Below are positions 40,201 to 49,569 of a stretch of 62,400 nucleotides of DNA, in pieces. Every line of letters starts with the position of its first letter. Position 1 is the first letter of the stretch. The notes under the pieces were generated by a model, which worked only from the letters and a program-made list of their open reading frames with translations, did no database searches and had not been told where the DNA came from. Both the position numbers and the translations under genes were made by a program. The DNA is from a virus. The stretch covers positions 1 to 62,400 of IMG/VR virus record IMGVR_UViG_3300030430_003380. The stretch is one strand, 5' to 3'.

Positions 40201-43200
40201 TCCTGAATCTCTTCTCTAGTGTAAAAATCATAAGATGATATAGGGACATCTATATTCTCTTTAAAATACCTCCTATTGTCTTCATTACCACCACCAAAAG
40301 ATATATATCTAACTCTATCTCCTTTTGCGTAAACATAATCTATTATAGCTGACGTAGAGTCTATATAACTATCCACATCAACACTTTCTTCACTCAATCC
40401 TTTTAATGATCCTAACCCTAAGTATATTTTATTATCTTGATTACCAGTTCCTTTATACGAGTTTAATATAGGGATTTGTATAAACTCATCTATAGTAGTG
40501 TTACCAGAGTAAACCCATTGATAATGAGTTGCCCATACTGGAGGCTTGTGATATATCTTCCACTCAAGACCATTAAATGTACTTTGAGGCTGAGCAATCT
40601 CAGTATAAAAAGGTGCGTAAACGTTTGTGCCTGAATTAAAAGTGTTTATAGCTTTTGATGTATTAACAAAAGAAGCCCTATTTGTCTCGTCATAGTACAC
40701 TAAACCAAAACCATGATTAGCTCCAGTCTTATAAGACTTACCAAAAGAAGGTGCACCACTATAAGTAGATCTTGAAGAAGTAAGCCCACCATGAAACATA
40801 TTTGTAGTACCACCTGAGCTAGTTCCCTTACCTGCGAAATTTAGATTAGCAGTAGTACCTATAGCAGTTTCAGAATAATTAGTATCATTTGTTATTATAT
40901 CAATTCCTACAGAATCAGGTAGTGGGTCATAATTTTCTGGATAAGTAAAAGTTATAGACAATTTTTTAGTAGACGAATTGTAAGACGCTACTGTTAAATC
41001 ATGCACAGGTAGGGTTTGAACATCATTATATATAGCTGATCCTCCATCTATAAAGTAACCAAAACTAGTATCTAAAAAAAAGTCTCCAACGTTAATTCTC
41101 TCTTCAAGGTGCAAACCTATGTCGTCAACACTACCAGGATTAAATATAGACGATTCATGCGTAAAATTACCACCCCTTGGAATAATACTTGATTGACCAG
41201 GAGCTTGTCCATGATTTTGAAATAAAGTTTTAACCCAATTATATCTTAAATTTATAATACCATCACCACCGTTTGTTTCTGGGTCTAAAGGTTGTAGATT
41301 AAAGCTAACTTTAAAAACAGTGCTAATAACTGGACCACCTGCATTTATCACTTCAAAATCAGGAGCATTAGTATAATTCCCATTTTGACCACCTCCACTA
41401 ATTTTATTTATAAACTGAGTCTCAGCATCTAAAGTAGTTACAGGCTTTATCTGCAGATTGCAGTATATATCTGTATTATCATATCCATCAACAACGTTAC
41501 CATACGCTATTCTATTTTTAGGCAATATGGTTTGAGCTTTTGCTAGTTTAGGTAAAGCATCTTGAAGCTTGTCAATATCTGTTTTAGATACAAAAGGGTA
41601 GACACCATCATTCCTAAATATTGCAGTTGAAAACTTAACATTAGCCTGAATAGCTCCACCAAAAAATAAACTAGGGCTAGTTAAAAGAGATTCGTTCTTT
41701 CTTCTTTTTAAATACTTTATAAAGTCATTAGGTATAGTTTCTATAAGAAAAAACTCACCATCATTACCATCCCTAGCTACAACCTCTACCTTATCTACAT
41801 AAGATATGCTATCGTTATATTTTATGTTTATAATGTTATTTACAGCATTATTAATAGTAGTGTTGTCTTCACCAGTAATATATCTCTTGGTGTAAACACT
41901 TTGATTAGCTACATCTGATATACCACTGTAAGCCGATACAGTACCATCTTTATAAACATATCTATATCTAAACTGAAAAAACTTACCAACTATATGATTT
42001 ACCCTAGCTGGCTCTTTATTAAAAGAAAACTCTGGTTTATACCTTGGTTGATGAGATAAAGCGTCAAGATATATCATCTTATCTTCAAACTCTCCAAAAC
42101 TAATTAGAGGAGAGTAGGCATCATCAGGCTGTGCATGTAGTACCTTACCCCCAGGAGATGTTGGTTCTAAATCAATAAAAGGAGTATTAGTTATAATACC
42201 ATTATTAGTTTTTAAATCAGCGTTAAACGATGATAAATCAAAATTAGTCGTACTTATACTAAAGTTAGACCACTTAGTAGTAGCCTCAAAAGTATGTGTA
42301 TTAACTATAAAATCAACTTCAATAAAGTATGGATTACCGTTAACTACAACGCAAACAAAATCACCAGCAAATAAATCTTTAGTAGGATTTTCACCCTGCA
42401 TTGAAACAGTTTTGTCGTTAAAAGTTAGAGTAACAGAAGTTGTTCCTTTTCCAAAGGGTTTAATAATATCAACAGCCTTAGCGTAACCATTATATCCTTT
42501 ACCTAATAAAGCTGGAGATAGAATCTCAAACTGTTGAAGGTATAAATGATCGTTTTTCTTAAAAGGATGATTGTTAGTTACACCAATTAATACAGTCCTT
42601 TCTTCTTTTATTTCTTTTAACGATATATTACTTATAGTTATATCAATGCCATGCTTATTTCTTTTAATTACAAAATAAGTGTTTTTAGAATAATATTTAG
42701 TTTTGTGGGTACCAACAGTTGTTTTTATAGCAATTTGTTCAGCTTCATCGTCAGCAGTATAAGTAGCTAATCCATTATCTTTATTACTACTGTCTATATC
42801 ATAAGAAAGCTCGTAATATTTTCCAGGAGTTACTACACCTGCCTTTAATATGTTTATATCTGTCGACCCTGAAGCTTCTGTAATAAATCTAAAACTTCCA
42901 GTGTCAGAAGAAATTACATTAGAGGTTTCACCGTTTATAGTGTTATCACCATCAACAAATCTAATTTGCCAATTATTATTTGAAATAATTTCACGACCTA
43001 AAATGAAATCATTTAATATTCCTTGAAACGTAGGACCAAGTTTTATATACTGCTCGTTTCTTTTAGCCTTTTCTACATCAATTTTTCTAGGTCTATTAAA
43101 ATTATCTGTAAAGTAAAGTATGTCTTCAACTTTATTAATACCAGTTATTAAATGATCTTTATCAAAGTTTAAAACACCTTCAGTGACCCCATTACTACCT

Positions 43201-43430
43201 GTTTTACCATCTTGATAAACTACAGTAGTTTTATCCTCAATCTGATTATATTCTACAATACAATCATATTTACCAGCTACACCAACATTATCTTCGGAAT
43301 ATAAAAAATAGTATATACAATTTGTAGGTTTATCTTCATAAGAGCCTATACAAATATATTCTCCTGGTAAAGTTTTAGTAGAAAAACTTTTATATGTATT
43401 TGAGTTTTTATTTTTTACTATTAAAGACAT
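37224..43430 (-). CDS. Giant tail/neck protein, P22-gp10/stabilisation or muzzle-like
   Basis: A protein of 2068 residues with no signal peptide. The first 140 residues (CIGSYEDKPTNCIYYFLYSE..., VLNFDKDHLITGIN, ILYFTDNFNRPRKIDVEKAK) are the beta-propeller start typical of phage stabilisation/muzzle proteins, with RYRYVYKDGTVSAYS near residue 490. It continues with FACESYYLTDFYNS and LIFHENRVGRTLVGK in the middle third, and ends with beta-sandwich modules that may bind receptors or glycans. The expected upstream part of this family is found in the previous gene (43441-47457), not here. It should form part of the tail stub or neck. Confidence 0.75.
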   Translation of the reverse strand: MSLIVKNKNSNTYKSFSTKTLPGEYICIGSYEDKPTNCIYYFLYSEDNVGVAGKYDCIVEYNQIEDKTTVVYQDGKTGSNGVTEGVLNFDKDHLITGINKVEDILYFTDNFNRPRKIDVEKAKRNEQYIKLGPTFQGILNDFILGREIISNNNWQIRFVDGDNTINGETSNVISSDTGSFRFITEASGSTDINILKAGVVTPGKYYELSYDIDSSNKDNGLATYTADDEAEQIAIKTTVGTHKTKYYSKNTYFVIKRNKHGIDITISNISLKEIKEERTVLIGVTNNHPFKKNDHLYLQQFEILSPALLGKGYNGYAKAVDIIKPFGKGTTSVTLTFNDKTVSMQGENPTKDLFAGDFVCVVVNGNPYFIEVDFIVNTHTFEATTKWSNFSISTTNFDLSSFNADLKTNNGIITNTPFIDLEPTSPGGKVLHAQPDDAYSPLISFGEFEDKMIYLDALSHQPRYKPEFSFNKEPARVNHIVGKFFQFRYRYVYKDGTVSAYSGISDVANQSVYTKRYITGEDNTTINNAVNNIINIKYNDSISYVDKVEVVARDGNDGEFFLIETIPNDFIKYLKRRKNESLLTSPSLFFGGAIQANVKFSTAIFRNDGVYPFVSKTDIDKLQDALPKLAKAQTILPKNRIAYGNVVDGYDNTDIYCNLQIKPVTTLDAETQFINKISGGGQNGNYTNAPDFEVINAGGPVISTVFKVSFNLQPLDPETNGGDGIINLRYNWVKTLFQNHGQAPGQSSIIPRGGNFTHESSIFNPGSVDDIGLHLEERINVGDFFLDTSFGYFIDGGSAIYNDVQTLPVHDLTVASYNSSTKKLSITFTYPENYDPLPDSVGIDIITNDTNYSETAIGTTANLNFAGKGTSSGGTTNMFHGGLTSSRSTYSGAPSFGKSYKTGANHGFGLVYYDETNRASFVNTSKAINTFNSGTNVYAPFYTEIAQPQSTFNGLEWKIYHKPPVWATHYQWVYSGNTTIDEFIQIPILNSYKGTGNQDNKIYLGLGSLKGLSEESVDVDSYIDSTSAIIDYVYAKGDRVRYISFGGGNEDNRRYFKENIDVPISSYDFYTREEIQDAVGGSNLIPGFYIVIDSPTDANNDIDFSISNDGNIDGSIAVDHSQVDHTDDDFSHNGYHKLIVEIYRPKKSIQSEVSGLFYEVGEKFEIENPGTDFRSHQGQGSDYFFDEESRMEVTAIDGLQGPIDDSGNSTTNFAEGTLLHGDVYTRRRVMTLHHQDAAVNSEGEADTTGIAPQVFACESYYLTDFYNSNNWDKGRVNIVNPYSEERRLSASVYYSDVFTSTGNFNGFSTFDMAISPYYDYNQDFGSIQSLMIKGDDLLIFHENRVGRTLVGKNIVNYADGASNLTLSKDILADYAQVYSAENGCSLNPESIVENNDRFYFVDIKRGSVLRLSRDGITRISDYGMSDYFRDKSQKYVEEKVENIKIVAGYDPKYDEYIITLPRVLKTEGYENSGFWGSSNVNFDESYSLIENVFIEGYDPSKTISFNDTLKKWTSFYSYKPEFYGKINRQFVTYKNGKIYKHNTENRSNFNTFYGIRYNSNIEFPFNSDTSSVKTYNAISLESDTKLLTNMSTNMGQHNNSYDSVISTQIGYKKVDGLISTQANSPYCLYGTSSSNFYKDLAPGDLIRFYNSENDSAQYNVVKNILTKQKITLDNTVNHISKNNRIDVIDYKTKEGIQYSQIPFAASKFNIQGYGELQGDFNGDASNIFGLGIFNARRYSGGSFSLNGRFEINKFPFIGNKVVSVSNIIPGGIYGIYNVKRDFKFEEVFNIKSKNTVGDDILSNKGSFSNASDWTVLNAGVKVQENKNSSGNVLHFSKQNAFSQVRTTSSLNFSSGSTYIISFHVKTERIQRGNINLSFRLGGETNLSGSLGLPSKNTGFETITINSRNTNRNFSIEITSGDINLDPYLYIKTTINQPEFSITKLRVQKVNPPSGIFVAKNGTSSKSNASVYPCEYSLHCMDTKTGETTHSGWVYNISENSVDFISTVNYSSLQGRKFYFIVKEGLIDGEKLKGHYLKTILTSHWYQSKYKFNLYAANVDVDKSELSNK

Positions 43431-43440
43431 AAAATATTAA

Positions 43441-46400
43441 TTAAAAACCAGTTATTGTAGTATATCTTGATGCGCTTGCAAAAAGAGTATGATCATCAAA
43501 ATTTGAAGCTATTATATTTCCCAACTGAGGTTCGTAAAGCCCACTAAATTGAATATCTTCTGTTGCAGGAACGTTGTCATACTGAAATTGATCAAAATAA
43601 AAGATCATTTGAATATCCCTATGTTGAAACAAATCATTTTGATTAGTTATAAATGAGTTCCATGGTGATTGAGATATATCTATACCACTAACTGCAGATA
43701 AAAAGGGAACTCCATCACCAATAGTTGATGTTTCTTCATTAAAATTAGCAAATAAACAAATTAATTTTTGAGTTGGGTATCCCAATCCAGATGGTATAAA
43801 ATCAATTGTTTGCCCATTTTGAAATCTATTTGTCAAATAATAAACTATATTATTAGTTTCACTATGTGGCTGATTTGCTAAAGCTTGACACTCGCTACCT
43901 GTAAGAATTACCAAAGTAGCAACCTCTGTTCGAGAACCGTCAATCATATATTGAATACTAAGTCTATAATCATTATTGAAATAAGCACTAAAAGATAAAG
44001 GACTACCACTTATACCACTCGTATCGGTTCCTACAAAAGTAAGCAATGTAGCCGCAACATTAGGACCTGTAAGAAAAGTTCCAGAATTATCTTGAAGATA
44101 AATTATTTGATTTTGTAAACTTATAACATTTAGCTGTGATTGTTCTAAATCAAGTTGAATTTGAGCTATCTCTTGAGCATGTTGTTCTTGTAAAGATACA
44201 AGATCTTCAGGGTTTGCTTGTGAGGCTTGAAAATAATTAACATACGCACTGTAAACTTGATTCTGAACAGCATTAGAAAAATCAAGTACGGCATCTGCAT
44301 AAGATTGAAGCCTATCTCCTATAGTTGAAACACTACCAGTACCATCAAAATATCCAGGAATAACTTTATTAAGAATATCGTTATAAACAGATTCTGACAC
44401 AAATTCACTAAGAGTGTCAAGTCCAGAGTTTTGCCAATCTAAAACAATATTATTAACCCCATTATATCTTTCAAGATAAAGTTCTTCAGCCTCTGGAACT
44501 AGATTGTTTAAATTAAAATCTATTGCTTCCTGAGCATCATTACTTAATCTAATTTGAGTCAACTTAATTTGAAAATCATTAACCTGTTGGCTGCTTACTG
44601 GTGGTGTAATTATAGTTATATTAGCCCACTTGTTTAAAAAATTTGATTCGTTGGTATCAACAACAGTAAATGTATGCTCAAAAACAGTATTACCTGTAGT
44701 ATTTAAACTTTGACTTATTTCAAATCCATAATTAATGTTACCATCCCATTGGTCAGAATCATCCCACAGATTAGTTATAAAAACATTATAGTTATTTGGT
44801 ATACTACTTGCCCCAGGACCAGTGCCTACGTCAGAACAATTAAACATCATCGTAATTGAAATTTCATTACCATTTTGCCAAGCTCCTTGATTAGTAAAAG
44901 ATGAATAAGGAAGTCTTACAGCACTATAAAGATTAGAACTTAAAGGAAGTATTAAGCCACCATTAGTTTCAGATCCAGAAGGGTTAACAATATTCCCTGA
45001 AGCATCAAAGGTAGATAAAATACTAAGGTCATTAGCATCACTAAAAAGACCCTCATATAAAATAAAATCACCTTGAAATAAACTTACGTTATTCATTCCT
45101 GGTTGATAAATTACTTGATTTTCAAGAGATAAAGCATTATATACTGTAAGAGTTTGAGAATAAGAATCACTTAAAGATGTGTATATATCATTATATTCAT
45201 TAAGTTTAGATACAATTATAGCGTCAGATATTCTTAGCTCTTCAAGTTGTGTTTGTAAATCATCAATTTGATTATTTAAGTCTTGAATAGTGGACCCAAG
45301 ACTAACTATTGTAGCACCTTGAGTAGCAATCTGTGCAGATTGATCAGATATAGTAGATTCTAAAGCTGCTACTGCAGCAACATGATCTGCAGTGAGAGCA
45401 GCTAAATCTGCATCAAACTGTGCTTGCAAAGCATCTTGTGCAGCTTGATCAGCAGTTTCTGCAGCAGCTAAAGCGTTAGCATGATTTATGTTTAATTGAT
45501 CAATTTCTGCTTGATAACCCGCTACTACGTCAGCTGTCTGTTGACTTAAAGTGTTTATTACATTAGATATAATGTCTTCAACAGATGTTATTATATTGAT
45601 AAAGTCAGTTGCTAAAGGTAAACCTGCAGCTTGTAAATGTTCTTCAAAAGATTGATTAAAATTATCTATAAAAGATGATTGGCTAGTCTGGAATTGATTA
45701 AACTGACTAATTAAAAGTATAACGTCTGCAGCTAAAGCATCAAAAGGTAAAGATCCCTGTACTGTTGGAACTATATCAGTGCTTAAATTTGTAACAGCAA
45801 TATTTAATTCCCCTAAACCAATATTCAAATTTTCTATGTCTTCAAACAACTCCGTATTTTCATCTGAAAGAATATCGTTAGCTTGGTTAAGATTGTTAAT
45901 ATTCCCCTCTAACCCAAGTATAATCTGGTTAGCATCATCTAAATCAGATTGAGTCTGACCTAAATTAGCAAGTGCTTGATCTGTTAATGCTATTTGAGCT
46001 TGAAGATCTGCTTCTAAAATACCATTATTAACGGTTTGTTGAATAGAAAATTGTTGTAAATCATTAAAATTATCAATTGCATTTTGTAAATCTTCTTGTA
46101 AAACATTATAGCTATTAACTATAGAATTTGTAATTTCAATAGAATTGTCAACTATTTGATAATTATTAAGAGTGATAAAAGTTCCATTACCAAAAATTGT
46201 AGCAGCATCTGTTTCTCCATCTGTAAATTCATTACCAGGCTGTAAGGCTACCATTAAATTTTCTGAGCTATCTAATAACGCTAGCTTAAATCTAACACCA
46301 ACAGGACCAACAACTACAATACTAAAAGAATTATTATTGCTATCAAAAGTTGCATTTTCAGAAAAAGTTAAAAAGAATTTGTCAGGATCTATATTAAAAT

Positions 46401-47457
46401 TTAAAGGTAGCCCGTCACATAAAACACTTTTACTTTCAGAAAATTGCCTATGTAAAAATGCAGATAATTTATTTTGATTTGAGTCAAACTCAAACTCTCC
46501 CTCAAACTCTCCACCAGATGAAAATGTGCCTTGATTTATTGTTAAAAAAGGTTCAAACTCAAATTCAAAAGTTTCATCTGCTGGATTCATGTTTTCCCTA
46601 TAAGAAAAAATAGCTACTTCATCAAAACTTGTAGGTGATGTAGGCTCCTCTCCAATAAATGTAATTCTCCAGACAGTTCTATTACCAACCTCATAAAGGG
46701 TTCCATCAGGACTTACAACAACACCATCATCATTAGTATCTGTATTAAAAATACCTCCAGAATCAAAACCTGGCAACAAGAATGCAGATAAGTTTTCGCT
46801 AACGCTTATAGGTATTCCAACTCCTTGTTCACCATAAGTGTATATTAAATTATCTGAATCAACATTAGATGAAATAGATAAATCAAAGTTAACACCAGCA
46901 ACATCACATTCAATTACAATATCAAAATAACCACCATGTAACACAGAATTTTGACCAAAAGATAAAAGTTTTACACTTGCAGTAAACTGATTACCAGTAT
47001 TAATGTCATAAACATTAATACCACTATTAAAAGGACCAACGCTACTAAATTGAGAGTTTAAATAAAAAGATGTAAAGGTATGACCAGTGTTTCCATTCCA
47101 ATTAAATTCTCCAATAAGAACATTACCATTAGGTCCAACTGAAAATAAAGAAAAGTTATACGCTTGATTAGTTTGTTCCCAACCCTGTATTCTTATAACT
47201 TTTTGATAAAACACAGTTGCAGGATTTATTTCCTCATATAAACCGTTGTCGTTAACAAAAAAAGTTTCTGGATCTGTAGAATAAAAATCAAAAGGAACCT
47301 CAACGTTTCCTTCTATATTTTCTAAAGAACCAATAGTTCCATCAACAGATGTTGCAGCTCTAACATTTAAAGCGTCTATGTAATCAGGGTTTTTGATAAG
47401 ACGAACATCTCCGTCTTTATTCATTCCACCCATAAAACTTCTTTTTTCTAAAGGCAT
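43441..47457 (-). CDS. Giant tail protein with stabilisation-protein N-terminus and coiled coils
   Basis: A protein of 1338 residues. The N-terminal 55 residues (LEKRSFMGGMNKDGDVRLI, DALNVR, GSLENIEGNVEVPF) are the standard start of the stabilisation/muzzle-like proteins. The rest is unlike them: a beta-rich region to about 400, long coiled coils at about 430-560 and 630-730 (DLQTQLEELRI), a further sandwich, another coiled coil near 1080-1115 and a beta-rich end. It lies 10 bases before the giant protein that carries the continuation of the family. It is probably a trimeric tail appendage. Confidence 0.68.
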   Translation of the reverse strand: MPLEKRSFMGGMNKDGDVRLIKNPDYIDALNVRAATSVDGTIGSLENIEGNVEVPFDFYSTDPETFFVNDNGLYEEINPATVFYQKVIRIQGWEQTNQAYNFSLFSVGPNGNVLIGEFNWNGNTGHTFTSFYLNSQFSSVGPFNSGINVYDINTGNQFTASVKLLSFGQNSVLHGGYFDIVIECDVAGVNFDLSISSNVDSDNLIYTYGEQGVGIPISVSENLSAFLLPGFDSGGIFNTDTNDDGVVVSPDGTLYEVGNRTVWRITFIGEEPTSPTSFDEVAIFSYRENMNPADETFEFEFEPFLTINQGTFSSGGEFEGEFEFDSNQNKLSAFLHRQFSESKSVLCDGLPLNFNIDPDKFFLTFSENATFDSNNNSFSIVVVGPVGVRFKLALLDSSENLMVALQPGNEFTDGETDAATIFGNGTFITLNNYQIVDNSIEITNSIVNSYNVLQEDLQNAIDNFNDLQQFSIQQTVNNGILEADLQAQIALTDQALANLGQTQSDLDDANQIILGLEGNINNLNQANDILSDENTELFEDIENLNIGLGELNIAVTNLSTDIVPTVQGSLPFDALAADVILLISQFNQFQTSQSSFIDNFNQSFEEHLQAAGLPLATDFINIITSVEDIISNVINTLSQQTADVVAGYQAEIDQLNINHANALAAAETADQAAQDALQAQFDADLAALTADHVAAVAALESTISDQSAQIATQGATIVSLGSTIQDLNNQIDDLQTQLEELRISDAIIVSKLNEYNDIYTSLSDSYSQTLTVYNALSLENQVIYQPGMNNVSLFQGDFILYEGLFSDANDLSILSTFDASGNIVNPSGSETNGGLILPLSSNLYSAVRLPYSSFTNQGAWQNGNEISITMMFNCSDVGTGPGASSIPNNYNVFITNLWDDSDQWDGNINYGFEISQSLNTTGNTVFEHTFTVVDTNESNFLNKWANITIITPPVSSQQVNDFQIKLTQIRLSNDAQEAIDFNLNNLVPEAEELYLERYNGVNNIVLDWQNSGLDTLSEFVSESVYNDILNKVIPGYFDGTGSVSTIGDRLQSYADAVLDFSNAVQNQVYSAYVNYFQASQANPEDLVSLQEQHAQEIAQIQLDLEQSQLNVISLQNQIIYLQDNSGTFLTGPNVAATLLTFVGTDTSGISGSPLSFSAYFNNDYRLSIQYMIDGSRTEVATLVILTGSECQALANQPHSETNNIVYYLTNRFQNGQTIDFIPSGLGYPTQKLICLFANFNEETSTIGDGVPFLSAVSGIDISQSPWNSFITNQNDLFQHRDIQMIFYFDQFQYDNVPATEDIQFSGLYEPQLGNIIASNFDDHTLFASASRYTTITGF

Positions 47458-47461
47458 TTAT

Positions 47462-48697
47462 TTACATTTTTGGAGATTGCTTGAAAGCTTTTCTAGAAAT
47501 TTGCATAGCAGCCTCTTTATTAAAGTTCATCATTCTAGCTCTAGCCAATCTTTTTTCGTTAAAATAAGATCTCTTAGCCATCTGCTTTTCGTTAGCAGGA
47601 ATACCACGTTTTCTTTGAATATATTTATAGTACATATAAGACCTTAAAGCTTCTTCGCAAAACTTATGTATTTTAGGTACATCACCCGCAGAACCCAACT
47701 GAATTAAAGATTGTTGTAATACACAAAAAGTTTGAGGATTGGTAGGAACAAATACATTTGCATCAAAAGTGCCATCAGGATCTAATAAATCTTTTGGTGC
47801 AGATAATAAATTGCTTATTACTATTGTTACAATACCACCCTCATTAGAAGCAGTTATATTAGTATCATTAGGTGCAACATGATACCTTGGATGACCCTCA
47901 TTTATTACTCTAGTCACAGCCTCAGCAATTTCTTCTGATGAAGTGTTGTCACCTTTATTTATAGATACAGGTACAAATATTTCTAAAGAACTTGGGTTTG
48001 AAGTTAAATCTTCAAAAGGATTTTCAGTGCTGTCTTTAAATATATATGTAATTGAACCACCATTTCTACTAGGTATTTTAAACACAGAACCGTTTTTAAT
48101 CATGTAAGTATAATTTTCAAGACCCGCATTAGCTCCTCCTTTTATAGATGGAGCCATTGAAAATTTTATTATATGGTCTTTTCCAGGTGTAGCAGTAACA
48201 CCATCAGATATATATTCCATAAACACTGTTTTACCAGCAACGTCTGAAGAAAAATTTATAGTTCCATCTTGTCTATTAACTCTGTAATAACCTAAAGTAT
48301 TTTGACCACCACCTATACCATATTTTCTACCAACCTCTGTATGATAATAAGGATTGTTTTCATCATAAGGGTCATCATTAATAACTGATTGAATAGTAGC
48401 ATCTAAAGATAAATTAGACTTATAACCTAAGGGATGAAACTCATCGTCATCACCTCTAAAACCAATCCTAAGTTCTTTTACATAATCAGCAGGTAAAGCA
48501 CACTGAAGTGTTGTAGAGTCTACAAGCATTGTATCCGTTTTAACTTTTTGTTCAACGTCAAATGTAAGCTCTCTAAGTCCTTGTAACGCTAGTAATCTTA
48601 ATTGATATATTTGTGCTTCTTTATCATAAGAGGTGTCATCAATCATTAACTGAACATCGTTAACAACCTCTTCTATAGTTGTGTAATCTATTGCCAT
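47462..48697 (-). CDS. Ring/tail-tube adaptor protein
   Basis: A protein of 411 residues. LLALQGLRELTFDVEQ (about 33-48), the LPADYVKELRIGF segment (about 67-80), NTLGYYRVNRQDGTINFSSDVAGKTVFMEYISDG (140-175), and a basic C-terminal region (YMYYKYIQRKRGIPANEKQM) are like ring or head-to-tail connector proteins of crAss-like phages. It would join portal to tail. One base overlap (shared at 48697) with the preceding gene. Confidence 0.72.
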   Translation of the reverse strand: MAIDYTTIEEVVNDVQLMIDDTSYDKEAQIYQLRLLALQGLRELTFDVEQKVKTDTMLVDSTTLQCALPADYVKELRIGFRGDDDEFHPLGYKSNLSLDATIQSVINDDPYDENNPYYHTEVGRKYGIGGGQNTLGYYRVNRQDGTINFSSDVAGKTVFMEYISDGVTATPGKDHIIKFSMAPSIKGGANAGLENYTYMIKNGSVFKIPSRNGGSITYIFKDSTENPFEDLTSNPSSLEIFVPVSINKGDNTSSEEIAEAVTRVINEGHPRYHVAPNDTNITASNEGGIVTIVISNLLSAPKDLLDPDGTFDANVFVPTNPQTFCVLQQSLIQLGSAGDVPKIHKFCEEALRSYMYYKYIQRKRGIPANEKQMAKRSYFNEKRLARARMMNFNKEAAMQISRKAFKQSPKM

Positions 48698-49470
48698 TAT
48701 TTTGTAGTTTTAGATTTAGCAGGAACTCTAGCATTTTGAAGCATCTCTTTGGTAGACGCATAATTAATTAAAGAAATTTCTCTTAAGTTAACGCCAAGAT
48801 ATTCTAGTATCTTAATAACAATTTCCCCATGAGTTCTACTAGGTAAATTAAATTGACTAGAAGTAGAAGGATCATGCACTGGTTTTCCTGCAACAGTAAC
48901 ATATGACCAGTTTGGGGATCTCTTAGGATACATGTATGCATGAACAATTACATTTTCTATATTGTCTGGAAAAATTTTAATTTTTAATTGTGTAGAATTA
49001 ACATCACCACTCATAAGACCTACAGGAAAATCTACAGAAGGTTTTACTAAACTACTTCTAAGAATTTTATTTATATTTTCAGAGCTTACTAACTCTAAAG
49101 GTATATGAGAATTTATTCCTAAATTTTCATCTGGTAATATAAAAATTTCTTTAACAAGAAGTGTCTCGCTATCAACTATAACTTCTGCTTCTGAATAACC
49201 AGATGTAATTGGAACTAATTTTGTTTTATATTGTGTTGTAATTAAAAAAGGTGCTAAATCTTGTTCCGCTATTTCAGGAGTTAAAGATTCTTCCATAACA
49301 CCTGATATTTTTTTAGCTTGGGATTTTTCTTGAAGTATTTCTATTCTTTTATTAATTAACTCTAGCTCTGCCTGTTTTGCTAAAAGATTAAAGTCAGAAG
49401 GTGTTATAAAACCTCTTTGTTCTTTATTTGCAAAGGTTTGAACTAATCTATATATTTCATCAATACTCAT
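48697..49470 (-). CDS. Ring/neck protein (NKEQRGFITP type)
   Basis: A protein of 257 residues. The start FANKEQRGFITPSDFNLLAKQ, then AELELINKRIEILQEKSQ, resembles ring/neck proteins from Bacteroidota phages. A beta-rich middle (KIFPDNIENVIVHAYMYPKRS) and a helical C-terminus follow. It sits after a Bacteroidota -7 element and directly before the adaptor protein. Confidence 0.7.
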   Translation of the reverse strand: MSIDEIYRLVQTFANKEQRGFITPSDFNLLAKQAELELINKRIEILQEKSQAKKISGVMEESLTPEIAEQDLAPFLITTQYKTKLVPITSGYSEAEVIVDSETLLVKEIFILPDENLGINSHIPLELVSSENINKILRSSLVKPSVDFPVGLMSGDVNSTQLKIKIFPDNIENVIVHAYMYPKRSPNWSYVTVAGKPVHDPSTSSQFNLPSRTHGEIVIKILEYLGVNLREISLINYASTKEMLQNARVPAKSKTTK

Positions 49471-49492
49471 TTCTATGTAATTTATTCCCTAG

Positions 49493-49500
49493 CAAAAATA
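49493..49500 (-). promoter_or_regulatory. Bacteroidota-type -7 element (TATTTTTG)
   Basis: Read leftward, TATTTTTGC ends 22 bases before ATG 49470. It lies just past the terminator at 49519-49544 and so would restart transcription for the tail genes. Confidence 0.52.
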
Positions 49501-49518
49501 CAAAATAAATCGAGATAA

Positions 49519-49544
49519 TAAAAAAAGGGGACCGCTAAGTCCCC
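49519..49544 (-). terminator. Rho-independent terminator, leftward
   Basis: Read leftward: GGGGAC, loop TTAGCG, GTCCCC, then seven T. It stands 25 bases after the stop of the 292-residue gene. Confidence 0.85.
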
Positions 49545-49569
49545 TACATAAATATATTGCATTAACTAA

